DNA of 64,000 nt from NCBI RefSeq assembly GCF_000373565.1, contig NZ_KB891813.1:62001-126000 (forward strand), in the 5' to 3' direction. Below the pieces are notes generated by a model. It was not told the origin of the DNA and did not search any database. It saw only the letters and a list, made by a program, of their open reading frames with translations. Each line of letters opens with the position of its first letter. Within the stretch, counting starts at the first letter, position 1. This stretch comes from Streptomyces sp. HmicA12. Its GTDB lineage: Bacteria; Actinomycetota; Actinomycetes; Streptomycetales; Streptomycetaceae. Of this stretch, positions 33,143-40,303 are shown piece after piece. The position numbers and the translations under genes are program-made.

Positions 33143-34135
33143 ATGAGTTCGATGAGTTCGACGAGTTCAGCGACCGATGTGCTCTGTGTGCGGTTCCTGC
33201 TGCCGCCGGAGCGGGAGGCCGAGCTGCCGCGGCTCCTGGAGCTGCTCGGCGAGTTCAGCCCCGTCGTCGAGGCGCTGCCGCCCGACTCCGCGCTGGTGGA
33301 ACTGCGCGGCGCCGCACGGTACTTCGGCTGGGACACCCGGCAGATCGCCTCCGTCGTGCGGGTGCGGGCCGTCGCCCTGTACGGGGTGGAGTGCGTGATC
33401 GGCGCCGGACCCGGGCCGATGGCCGCGCGGATGGCGGTCCGGGAGGCCGAGGCCGGCACCACCCGGATCGTCACGGATGTCACCGCCTTCCTCGCCGGGC
33501 AGCCGGTCGCCGCGCTGCCCGGGGTCGGCGCGGCGACCGCCCGCACCCTGTGCGAGTACGGCCTGGACACGGTCGACCGGGTGGCCGCCGCCCCGCTGTC
33601 CACGCTCCAGCGCCTCACCACCGCCCGCACCGGCCGCGAACTCCACGAGAAGGCGCGCGGCCTCGACCGCACCCGGGTCGTCCCGAACGCCACCGCCCGC
33701 TCCCTCGCCGCCGAACGCGCCTTCGGGCGCGACGAGTTGGACCCCTACCGGCATCGCCGCGCCCTGCTCGCCGCCGCCGACGAACTGGGCGCCCGGATCC
33801 GGGACGAAGGCCAGGTGTGCCGCTCCCTGACCCTCACCGTCCGCTACGCCGACCGCTCCTCGACCGTCCGCACCCGCCGCCTGTCCGAGCCGACCGCGCA
33901 CTCCGCGGCGCTCACCTCGGCCGCGTACCGGATGTACGAGGCGCTCGGGCTGCAGCGGGCCCGGGTGCGGGGCGTCTCCCTGCGCGCGGAGGGGCTCGGT
34001 CCCGCCGAGCACGCGTCGCGGCAGCTGACCTTCGACCCCGTCGACGAGCGGACCCGGGCCCTTGAGGCGGTGGCCGACCGGGCCCGTGCCCGGTTCGGCC
34101 CGGGGGCGCTCGTGCCGGCGACCCTCGCCGCGTAG
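33143..34135 (+). CDS. Y-family polymerase-like protein without catalytic residues (ImuB-like)
   Basis: 330 residues. The Y-family order is present: degenerate palm (VLCVRFLLPPEREAELPR), ALYGVECVIGAGPGPMAARMA, HhH thumb ALPGVGAATARTLCEYGLDTVDR, and little-finger domain from about 195 (RVVPNATARSLAAERAFGRDEL). The usual DMDAFFASVE acidic motif is absent, replaced by RFLLPPE, so it should not polymerise. That is the state of mycobacterial ImuB, which acts as clamp-binding adaptor for DnaE2. ATG at 33143 follows the dnaE2 stop by 5 bases; GTG at 33134 (GTGA overlap) is possible. The start lies in a 9-bp tandem repeat. I see no ImuA' gene. Confidence 0.85.
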   Translation: MSSMSSTSSATDVLCVRFLLPPEREAELPRLLELLGEFSPVVEALPPDSALVELRGAARYFGWDTRQIASVVRVRAVALYGVECVIGAGPGPMAARMAVREAEAGTTRIVTDVTAFLAGQPVAALPGVGAATARTLCEYGLDTVDRVAAAPLSTLQRLTTARTGRELHEKARGLDRTRVVPNATARSLAAERAFGRDELDPYRHRRALLAAADELGARIRDEGQVCRSLTLTVRYADRSSTVRTRRLSEPTAHSAALTSAAYRMYEALGLQRARVRGVSLRAEGLGPAEHASRQLTFDPVDERTRALEAVADRARARFGPGALVPATLAA

Positions 34136-34161
34136 GCGTCGGGGCGGGCCTCAAAACCCCG

Positions 34162-34190
34162 TTGACCTCGGATTACGGGCCCCCTAAGGT
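34162..34190 (+). promoter_or_regulatory. Sigma-70-type promoter, probably leaderless
   Basis: TTGACC (34162-34167), 17-base spacer, TAAGGT (34185-34190), then seven bases to the ATG at 34198. The spacing predicts a transcript starting at or next to the start codon. Confidence 0.6.
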
Positions 34191-34197
34191 GCGCCGC

Positions 34198-34674
34198 ATG
34201 TCAACCGCCCCGCGCCTGTGCGCCATCACCCCCGACAACCTCGACGCCGCCCTCGCGGTACGGGTCCGCCCGGACCAGGAGCATCTGGTGGCGCCGGTGG
34301 TGAAGTCGCTGGCCGAGGCGTACGTCCACGGCGACGTGGCCTGGCCCCGGCTCATCCTCGACGGGGACCGGCCCGTCGGCTTCCTGATGGCGTTCTTCGA
34401 CATCGACTGGAAGGCCGACGGCTCCCGCAGCGACATCCGCTCCGGCCTGTGGCGCCTGAACATCGCGGACGGCGAACAGGGGCGTGGCTACGGCCGCTTC
34501 GCCGTCGAGGCCGTGGCCGCGGAGATCCGCCGCCGCGGCGGCGACCGCCTGTACGTCACCTGGGACGCGGACCCGAACGGCCCCGAGGGCTTCTACCTGG
34601 GCCTCGGCGTCCGGCGGACGGGGGAGACCAGCGGCGACCAGCTCGTGGGCGAACTGGACCTGCGACAGGCCTGA
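34198..34674 (+). CDS. GNAT family N-acetyltransferase
   Basis: 158 residues with acetyl-CoA-binding motif GEQGRGYGRFAVEAV (Q/RxxGxG/A) and upstream strands RLILDGDRPVGFLMAFFDID. The C terminus FYLGLGVRRTGE closes the fold. It resembles spermidine/aminoglycoside-type GNATs (SpeG/Rim branch), but the substrate cannot be read from the sequence. The promoter directly before it predicts a leaderless mRNA. It is a single gene, convergent with the cupin gene. Confidence 0.85.
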   Translation: MSTAPRLCAITPDNLDAALAVRVRPDQEHLVAPVVKSLAEAYVHGDVAWPRLILDGDRPVGFLMAFFDIDWKADGSRSDIRSGLWRLNIADGEQGRGYGRFAVEAVAAEIRRRGGDRLYVTWDADPNGPEGFYLGLGVRRTGETSGDQLVGELDLRQA

Positions 34675-34731
34675 GCGCGCCGGGCGGACGAGAGTTTGCG
34701 GACGCGCCCCCAACCTCACAGGGCAATACAC

Positions 34732-35106
34732 CTAGCTCGCCCACGGCGGAGTGATCCGCGTCCCGTCCGCCAGCTCGGCCTCCAGGCCCACCGACGTCGT
34801 CACCCACATCGTGGCCGTCTCCTCCGTCGGGTTCTCGACCGCGAGCGTCGTGCCCGCGTTCACGATCGCCGTGTCGCCGGGGGAGAGGGTGTGCGTCTCG
34901 CCGTCGAGGGTCAGCCGCAGCGTGCCCGTGAGCAGGTGCAGGATCTCCTCGTGGGTCACCGTGTGGGCCGGCGCCTTGGTGCCACCGGGGATCTCGCCCC
35001 GCCAGGCCGCCAACTGCTTGCTGCCGGTGCGGGGAGTGGCGTACGAGACGAAGCGGGCGCCGTGCATCTCGTGGACGACGGCCTCTGTCGAGCGGACTAC
35101 GGGCAT
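34732..35106 (-). CDS. Small cupin-domain protein
   Basis: 124 residues forming one cupin barrel. Motif 1 is HTVTHEEILHLLTGTLRLTL (his, his, glu pattern near residues 48-68) and motif 2 is LSPGDTAIVNAGTTLAVENP, with the second His replaced by Ala/Gly. Metal binding is therefore uncertain. The ATG at 35106 lies just right of a (TGACGA)7 repeat and the operators of the divergent MarR gene, so the MarR protein probably controls it. Such pairs often respond to phenolic or quinone compounds; the ligand here is unknown. Confidence 0.85.
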   Translation of the reverse strand: MPVVRSTEAVVHEMHGARFVSYATPRTGSKQLAAWRGEIPGGTKAPAHTVTHEEILHLLTGTLRLTLDGETHTLSPGDTAIVNAGTTLAVENPTEETATMWVTTSVGLEAELADGTRITPPWAS

Positions 35107-35115
35107 GACTTCTCC

Positions 35116-35159
<44 letters not shown>

Positions 35160-35171
35160 GCGGGTGAGCCC

Positions 35172-35228
35172 GACCAATTGGTCAAGCTCCTTGACCATAT
35201 AGTCAGGCCGCTTGACCATCTCGTCAAG
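35172..35228. promoter_or_regulatory. Clustered MarR-type operators
   Basis: Palindrome GACCAATTGGTC (35172-35183), inverted repeat GGTCAAG-CTC-CTTGACC (35180-35196), and two repeats of CTTGAC-N6-GTCAAG type (35190-35207 with one mismatch; 35211-35228 perfect), 21 bases apart. They cover the space between the divergent cupin and marR genes, 12 bases before the marR start. They look like autoregulatory MarR sites overlapping -35-like TTGACC hexamers. Confidence 0.75.
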
Positions 35229-35239
35229 GGTGTTTCAAT

Positions 35240-35692
35240 GTGCCCGTGCAGAAATCCGAAGCCCTCGCCCTGTCCTCCGCCCTGCTCGCCGCCGCGGGCG
35301 AGCTGACGCAACGCCTGCACGAAGGCGTCGTGGCCAGGGGATTCGAGGGGCTGCGCCCCGTGCACGGCTTCGCGTTCGCGCGGCTGTCCCACGGGGGCGC
35401 CACCGTCACCGAACTCGCCGGCCACCTCGGCGTGACCAAGCAGGCCGCCAGTCAGCTCGTCGACGAGATGGTCCGCAAGGGGTACGTGGAGCGGCAGCCG
35501 CATCCGCACGACGCGCGGGCCCGGCTGCTCGTGCTCACCGAGCGGGGGTGGGCGTGCACCCGGGCCGCCGAGGAGGCCGCGGGCGATGCTGTCGAGCCCT
35601 GGGTGGAGGAGTTCGGCGAGGCGGAAGTCCGGGCCCTGGCCGCCCGGTTGCTGGCCATCGCGCCCAACGGGCCCATCCGGCCCATCTGGTGA
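35240..35692 (+). CDS. MarR family transcriptional regulator
   Basis: 150 residues with the MarR winged helix: TVTELAGHLGVTKQAASQLVDEMVRKGYVER as helix-turn-helix (about 55-85), wing RQPHPHDARARLLVLTERG, and flanking helices for dimerisation. GTG at 35240 has AAGGG about 9 bases upstream; an ATG two bases earlier is out of frame. It is divergent from the cupin gene with clustered palindromes between them, so self-repression and control of the cupin gene are likely. The ligand is unknown. Confidence 0.93.
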   Translation: MPVQKSEALALSSALLAAAGELTQRLHEGVVARGFEGLRPVHGFAFARLSHGGATVTELAGHLGVTKQAASQLVDEMVRKGYVERQPHPHDARARLLVLTERGWACTRAAEEAAGDAVEPWVEEFGEAEVRALAARLLAIAPNGPIRPIW

Positions 35693-35697
35693 CATGA

Positions 35698-35715
35698 CGT
35701 CAGGGATTCCTGACG
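35698..35715 (+). terminator. Short hairpin after marR
   Basis: CGTCAGG, loop GATT, CCTGACG. It starts 6 bases after the marR stop. It could terminate transcription or belong to the lipase control region that follows. Confidence 0.45.
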
Positions 35716-35741
35716 CAAGCGACTCCGGAAGTTTTTACCGA

Positions 35742-35783
35742 CGCGTAACTTCACGTCTCTACTACTCGCGCGTAACTTGACGT
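35742..35783 (+). promoter_or_regulatory. Direct repeats upstream of the lipase gene
   Basis: CGCGTAACTTCACGT (35742-35756) and CGCGTAACTTGACGT (35769-35783) differ at one base and start 27 bases apart. The second ends 58 bases before the lipase start. A related CGAGTAACT occurs about 50 bases before the GDSL lipase gene (57593-57601). This is a candidate activator-binding site. Confidence 0.55.
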
Positions 35784-35840
35784 GGGCACGGCAACCTCCC
35801 GTACCTCCTGCAACTCCCTTGAGCCGCAAGGAGTTTCACG

Positions 35841-36707
35841 ATGCTGCCCAGAAACAGGCTGTCCAGAAACAGCCGGCGGCGGGCGCTGCGCGCCGCGACC
35901 GTCGCCGCGGCCCTCTTCGCCGCCGTCCTCGTCCCGTCCCAGGCCGCCTCCGCGTCGAGCTCCGGCTGGAACGACTACTCCTGCAAGCCGTCCGCCGCGC
36001 ATCCGCGGCCCGTCGTCCTGGTGCACGGCACGTTCGGCAACTCCGTCGACAACTGGCTCGTCCTCGCGCCCTACCTGGTCAAGCGCGGCTACTGCGTCTT
36101 CTCGCTGGACTACGGGCAGCTGCCGGGCGTCCCGCTCTTCAACGGGCTCGGGCCCATCGAGAAGTCCGCCGGGCAGCTCGACGCCTTCGTGGACAAGGTG
36201 CGCGGGGCCACCGGTGCGGCGAAGGTCGACCTCGTCGGCCACTCGCAGGGCGGCATGATGCCGCGCTACTACCTCAAGTTTCTCGGCGGCGCCGCCGAGG
36301 TGAACGCGCTCGTCGGCATCGCGCCCGACAACCACGGCACCACGCTCTCGGGACTGACGAAGCTGCTGCCGTACTTCCCCGGCGTGAAGGACCTGCTGAC
36401 GCTGGCCACGCCGTCCCTCGCCGACCAGATAGCCGGGTCCGCCTTCATCAGCAAGCTCAACGCGGGCGGCGACACCGTGCCCGGCGTCCACTACACCGTC
36501 ATCGCCACGAAGTACGACGAGGTCGTCACCCCGTACCGGACCCAGTTCCTCGACGGGCCCGACGTGCGCAACGTGGTGGTGCAGGACCTGTGCCCGGCCG
36601 ACCTGTCCGAGCACGTGACCATCGGCACCGTCGACCTGGTGGCGTACCACGAGGTCGCCAACGCCCTCGACCCGGCGCACGCCACCCGGACCGACTGCTT
36701 CAACTAG
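35841..36707 (+). CDS. Secreted lipase/esterase (alpha/beta hydrolase)
   Basis: 288 residues. Signal peptide with RNSRRRALR, hydrophobic core and ASA cleavage near 38. Mature enzyme: oxyanion block PVVLVHGTFGNS (about 57-68), nucleophile elbow GHSQG with Ser135, probable catalytic Asp in TKYDEVVTP and His in SEHVTIG, plus Cys pairs for disulfides. It is the actinobacterial triacylglycerol lipase/esterase type, active outside the cell on lipids. AGGAG lies 8 bases before the ATG. The two direct repeats upstream suggest activation by a specific regulator. A 12-bp tandem repeat follows the stop. Confidence 0.93.
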   Translation: MLPRNRLSRNSRRRALRAATVAAALFAAVLVPSQAASASSSGWNDYSCKPSAAHPRPVVLVHGTFGNSVDNWLVLAPYLVKRGYCVFSLDYGQLPGVPLFNGLGPIEKSAGQLDAFVDKVRGATGAAKVDLVGHSQGGMMPRYYLKFLGGAAEVNALVGIAPDNHGTTLSGLTKLLPYFPGVKDLLTLATPSLADQIAGSAFISKLNAGGDTVPGVHYTVIATKYDEVVTPYRTQFLDGPDVRNVVVQDLCPADLSEHVTIGTVDLVAYHEVANALDPAHATRTDCFN

Positions 36708-36715
36708 CCGTCGGT

Positions 36716-36763
36716 CCGGGGCGTGCACCGGGGCGTGCACCGGGGCGTGCACCGGGGCGTACT
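36716..36763 (+). repeat. 12-bp tandem repeat after the lipase gene
   Basis: CCGGGGCGTGCA three times exactly (36716-36751) plus CCGGGGCGTACT. It lies between the ends of the convergent lipase and polysaccharide monooxygenase genes. Confidence 0.85.
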
Positions 36764-36789
36764 CCTGGGTGTACGAGGGCGGGTGAGGG

Positions 36790-37791
36790 TCAGCGGCTGT
36801 GCCGGCCGCCCGTCACCGCGCGGCGGCGCACCGAGGCGAACATGCCCGCCGCGCCGATCGCCAGAGCGGCGGCGCCGCCCATCGCGATGTACGGGGTGGT
36901 GGAGTCGCCGCCGGTCTCGGCGAGGTTCTCCGAACTGCCGTTGACGGAAGGAGTGTTGGCGTCGCCCGCGGCGGCCGGCGACGCGGACTCGCCCGCGGTG
37001 TCGTGGGCCTCGTGCGCGGCGGCGTCGTCACCGGAGTCACCGGCGTCGCCGCCCATGTCCATGCCGCTGTGGTCGACCGTCGTCTTGTCGGCGTCCTGCT
37101 CGATCTGCGCCTCGGACGGGGTGGACGCCTCCGGCGCAGCCGCGCTCGTGCCGGAGCTGCCGCCGTACGTCACGTCCGAGCAGGAGTAGAACGCCTCCGG
37201 GCTGTCCGAGCGCTGCCAGATGCCGTAGACCAGCTGGCGGCCCGTGCGCTCGGGCAGCGAGCCGGAGAACGTGTAGTAGCCGCCCTCCGCCACCGGGTCC
37301 GTCTTCGTCGCGACCGGGTTCTCCAGATCCAGGTCGGACCACTTCAGCGGCTTCGACGCGTCGTAGCCCTGCTTCGTCAGGTACAGCTTGAAGGTGCCCT
37401 TGTGCTGGGCGGTCACCTTGTACTTGAAGGTGTACGAGCCCGCCGAGACCTTCGTCGCGGGCCAGTCGTCGCGCGCCAGGTCCATGCCCTTGAACTCGTC
37501 GGAGTTCGCCGAGCACAGCTTGCCGTCCGGGATCCTCTCCTGGTGCCGGCCGCCGGCGTCGCCGATGCGGATGCCGTTCCAGTCGTACAGGGCCTGCGAG
37601 CCGCCGGCCGCGACGGCCGCCTTGCACGCCGCGGACGTGGGGTTCTCGGCGCCCTCCGCGTAACAGGCGGCGACGCGGCTGGCGGGGTCGCCGAGGGTGC
37701 CGTGCGCCGCCGCGGGGGTCGCGGAGAGCGCGGTGAGGCCTCCGGCGACGGCGAAGGCGGAGAGTACGGCGAGGCTGCGGCGTGCGGACAT
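36790..37791 (-). CDS. AA10 lytic polysaccharide monooxygenase with LAXTG wall anchor
   Basis: 333 residues. After a signal peptide (to AAA29) the mature protein starts with His30, the first copper ligand of LPMOs. The second is His130 in TAQH, and Phe201 in EAFYSC is the axial residue. The AA10 domain ends near 212. A linker follows with an acidic His/Met segment (VDHSGMDMGGD, then AAAHEAHD). LAETG at 290-294 precedes a membrane helix and an Arg-rich tail: the class E sortase signal of Streptomyces. The enzyme should be covalently bound to the cell wall and oxidise chitin or cellulose. ATG at 37791 has GGAG upstream. Confidence 0.93.
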   Translation of the reverse strand: MSARRSLAVLSAFAVAGGLTALSATPAAAHGTLGDPASRVAACYAEGAENPTSAACKAAVAAGGSQALYDWNGIRIGDAGGRHQERIPDGKLCSANSDEFKGMDLARDDWPATKVSAGSYTFKYKVTAQHKGTFKLYLTKQGYDASKPLKWSDLDLENPVATKTDPVAEGGYYTFSGSLPERTGRQLVYGIWQRSDSPEAFYSCSDVTYGGSSGTSAAAPEASTPSEAQIEQDADKTTVDHSGMDMGGDAGDSGDDAAAHEAHDTAGESASPAAAGDANTPSVNGSSENLAETGGDSTTPYIAMGGAAALAIGAAGMFASVRRRAVTGGRHSR

Positions 37792-37945
37792 GGGGGCTCC
37801 TTGAACGTGTCGAACGTGGGGGTGTGCCAAGGAAGTTAGCCCGGGAAAACGCGCAGGTCGGCCCTTGCGGGCGCGCTGGGTCGATCTTTATGGCGCGCTT
37901 AAGGTGCGGCTCAGACGGAGATCAGAATGGCGGGCCGGGGCGCCT

Positions 37946-38635
37946 TCAGGACGTCCACCGGTACTGGCGTTCCGGGCGGCCCGTGCCCCCGTACCGCAGG
38001 GACACCCGCGCCCGGCCCGTCTCCGTGAAGAACTCCAGGTACCTGCGCGCGCTCACCCGCGACAAGGAGCCCGCCCGCTCGGCGCACTCCGCCGCCGACA
38101 GGCCCTCGGGATGGGCGCGCAGGGTGCGTTCCACCAGCTCCGCCGTGTGTGCCGCGAGACCCTTCGGGAGTTCCCTGGAGCCGGGCGGCCGGGCGCCGAA
38201 GATCTGGTCGACGTCCTCCTGGCGGGCCTCGCCGAGGTCGTCGAGGCGGGCCCGCAGCGCCGCCACATGCGTCAACTGCTCGGCCAGAGCGGCCCTGTTG
38301 AAGGGTTTGATGAGGTAGTGCAGGGCCCCGGCCCGCAGCGCGGCCCGCACGATCTCGGCGTCCCGCGCCGCCGTGATGAACAGCGCGTCCACCCGCGTAC
38401 GGGACGGGTCGCGCTCCTCGGCCGCCCGCAGTTCGCGCAGCACGTCGATGCCGTCCATGTCCGGCAAGTACACATCGAGCAGCACCAGATCGGGACGTAT
38501 CGCCTCCGCCGCGCGCAGCGCCTCGGCGCCGCTGTGCGCCACACCGGCCACCGTGAATCCGTCCATCGCGGACACATACCGGCTGTGCAGCTTCGCGACC
38601 ATGAAGTCGTCGTCCACGACCAGCACCTTCGTCAC
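37946..38635 (-). CDS. Response regulator, CitB/DcuR type, without adjacent kinase
   Basis: 229 residues from GTG at 38635. Receiver domain: acidic pocket VVDDD, phospho-acceptor Asp in VLLDVYLPDMDG (about 55), Thr/Ala in FITAARD and Lys in LIKPFNRAALAEQL. Output: a helix-turn-helix (GLSAAECAERAGSLSRVSARRYLEFF) as in CitB/DctR regulators of di- and tricarboxylate uptake. The gene is divergent from tctCBA, the expected target. The usual DcuS/CitA-like sensor kinase gene is absent: the next gene on this side is the polysaccharide monooxygenase, 154 bases away. Confidence 0.9.
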   Translation of the reverse strand: MTKVLVVDDDFMVAKLHSRYVSAMDGFTVAGVAHSGAEALRAAEAIRPDLVLLDVYLPDMDGIDVLRELRAAEERDPSRTRVDALFITAARDAEIVRAALRAGALHYLIKPFNRAALAEQLTHVAALRARLDDLGEARQEDVDQIFGARPPGSRELPKGLAAHTAELVERTLRAHPEGLSAAECAERAGSLSRVSARRYLEFFTETGRARVSLRYGGTGRPERQYRWTS

Positions 38636-38735
38636 GGGCGCAGGGTAGGCGCGCGACCGCAACGACCACAACGTTCCTTAGGTGCCAAAGAGAGACAGGC
38701 CGTTAACGCGTGGGCAACATGTGGGCCACTTCACA

Positions 38736-38774
38736 GAATCCGAGAACTGAATCCGAGAACTGAATCCGAGAACT
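38736..38774 (+). promoter_or_regulatory. Three perfect 13-bp tandem repeats upstream of tctC
   Basis: GAATCCGAGAACT occurs three times head to tail (38736-38748, 38749-38761, 38762-38774), immediately before the tctC start region and in the space shared with the divergent response regulator gene. They may be operator half-sites or a recent triplication. Confidence 0.7.
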
Positions 38775-38788
38775 AGGTGGTGGCACCC

Positions 38789-39772
38789 GTGCGCCTGCGC
38801 ACACCCCTCGCCCTGCTCGGGGCCGCGGCTCTCGTCCTGGTGGGGCCGCCGCTGCTCACCACGGGCAGCGGCGCCGACACCGGCACCCAGATCCCCGGCC
38901 TGCGCCTCATGGTCCCCAACACCCCGGGCGGCGGCTACGACATCACGGCCCGCACCGCCGCCAAGAACGCCGAGGACGCCGGACTCACGCACAACATCGA
39001 GGTGTTCAACCTGCCCGGCGCCGGCGGCACCGTCGGCCTGACCCGGCTCGTCGGCGAGCACGGCAACGGCAAGCTCGCCATGTCCATGGGCCTCGGCGTC
39101 GTCGGCGCCGCCCGCTCCAACCACGCGCCGAAGACCCTCGCCGACACGACCCCCATCGCCCGGCTCACCGAGGAGCCGGACGTCGTCGTGGTCGCGAAGG
39201 ACTCCCCGTACAAGGACATCGGGCAGCTCGTCGACGCCTGGAAGAAGAACCCGGGCAAGCTGCCGGTCGGCGGCGGCTCCTCACCGGGCGGCCCCGACCA
39301 CCTCGCGCCCATGCTCATGGCGCGCGCCGCCGGGATCGCCCCGAAGAAGGTCAACTACGTGCCCTTCGACGGCGGCGGCGAACTCCTCGCCTCCATCCTC
39401 GGCGACAAAGTGGCCTTCGGCGTCTCCGGCGTCGGCGAGTACCTCGACCAGATCAAGTCCGGCGAGCTGCGCCTGCTCGCCGTCACCGGACCCGCGCGCG
39501 TCCCCGGCCTCGACGGCCCCACGCTCAAGGAGTCCGGCTACGACGTGAACTTCACCAACTGGCGCGGCATCGTCGCCCCACCCGGCCTGACCGACACCCA
39601 GCGCGACAAACTCACCACGCTCGTAAGGAAGTTGCACGCGTCCGAGGAATGGAAGCAGTCGCTGAAGAAGAACGGCTGGGACGACGCGTTCCTCGTCGGC
39701 GACAAGTTCGGCGACTTCCTCGACGCGCAGGACAAGAACGTCGTGTCCGTACTGAAGGAGCTGGGCCTGTGA
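38789..39772 (+). CDS. tctC: Tripartite tricarboxylate transporter, substrate-binding protein TctC
   Basis: 327 residues from GTG at 38789 (AGGTGG upstream; GTG at 38777 is an alternative). N-terminal hydrophobic signal without lipobox. TTT-family blocks: IPGLRLMVPNTPGGGYDITART, VFNLPGAGGTVGLTRLV, LPVGGGSSPGGPDHLAP and NWRGIVAPPGL. TctC captures citrate or other carboxylates outside the membrane and passes them to TctAB, driven by an ion gradient. The stop overlaps the tctB start (GTGA). Control is probably through the divergent response regulator. Confidence 0.93.
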   Translation: MRLRTPLALLGAAALVLVGPPLLTTGSGADTGTQIPGLRLMVPNTPGGGYDITARTAAKNAEDAGLTHNIEVFNLPGAGGTVGLTRLVGEHGNGKLAMSMGLGVVGAARSNHAPKTLADTTPIARLTEEPDVVVVAKDSPYKDIGQLVDAWKKNPGKLPVGGGSSPGGPDHLAPMLMARAAGIAPKKVNYVPFDGGGELLASILGDKVAFGVSGVGEYLDQIKSGELRLLAVTGPARVPGLDGPTLKESGYDVNFTNWRGIVAPPGLTDTQRDKLTTLVRKLHASEEWKQSLKKNGWDDAFLVGDKFGDFLDAQDKNVVSVLKELGL

Positions 39773-40299
39773 CCCTCACCGAGAACCGGGAAGCCGCCAC
39801 CGACCGGCGCTCCTGGCTGCGCGACCACTCCGAACTCGGCGTGTGTGTCCTGCTGTTGGCGCTCGGCGTGCTCGTCCTCACCGACGCGCTCACCATGGAC
39901 GTCGACATCGCACAGCGCGGCCCCGTCGGGCCGAGGACCGTCCCCGTCGTCGTCGGCGTCGGACTGCTCGTCGTCTCCGCGCTGCTCGCCGTCGACGTGC
40001 TGCGCGGCGGCAGGGGAGAGGCCGAGAGCGGCGAGGACGTCGACCTGTCCGAACCCGCCGACTGGCGCACGGTGCTGCTCCTCGCCGGTGTCTTTCTCGC
40101 CACCGCCGTCCTCATCGAACCGCTCGGCTTCCCGGTCGCGGGCGCGCTGCTGTTCTGGGGCGCCGCCTACGCGCTCGGCAGCAGGCACCTCCAACGCGAC
40201 CCGCTGATCGCCGCCGGACTCTCCCTGCTCACCTACGTCGTCTTCGACAACCTGCTCGGCGTGCCCCTGCCGGGCGGGCCCCTGATGGGAGTGCTGTGA
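39769..40299 (+). CDS. tctB: Tripartite tricarboxylate transporter, small membrane subunit TctB
   Basis: 176 residues with four hydrophobic helices (LGVCVLLLALGVLVLTDAL; TVPVVVGVGLLVVSALLAV; TVLLLAGVFLATAVLIEPLG; LLTYVVFDNLLGVPLP), the standard TctB topology. It supports the large subunit TctA. GTG at 39769 overlaps the tctC stop; tctA starts 4 bases after its stop. Loop 2 is short and acidic. Confidence 0.92.
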   Translation: MTLTENREAATDRRSWLRDHSELGVCVLLLALGVLVLTDALTMDVDIAQRGPVGPRTVPVVVGVGLLVVSALLAVDVLRGGRGEAESGEDVDLSEPADWRTVLLLAGVFLATAVLIEPLGFPVAGALLFWGAAYALGSRHLQRDPLIAAGLSLLTYVVFDNLLGVPLPGGPLMGVL

Positions 40300-40303
40300 C
40301 GCC

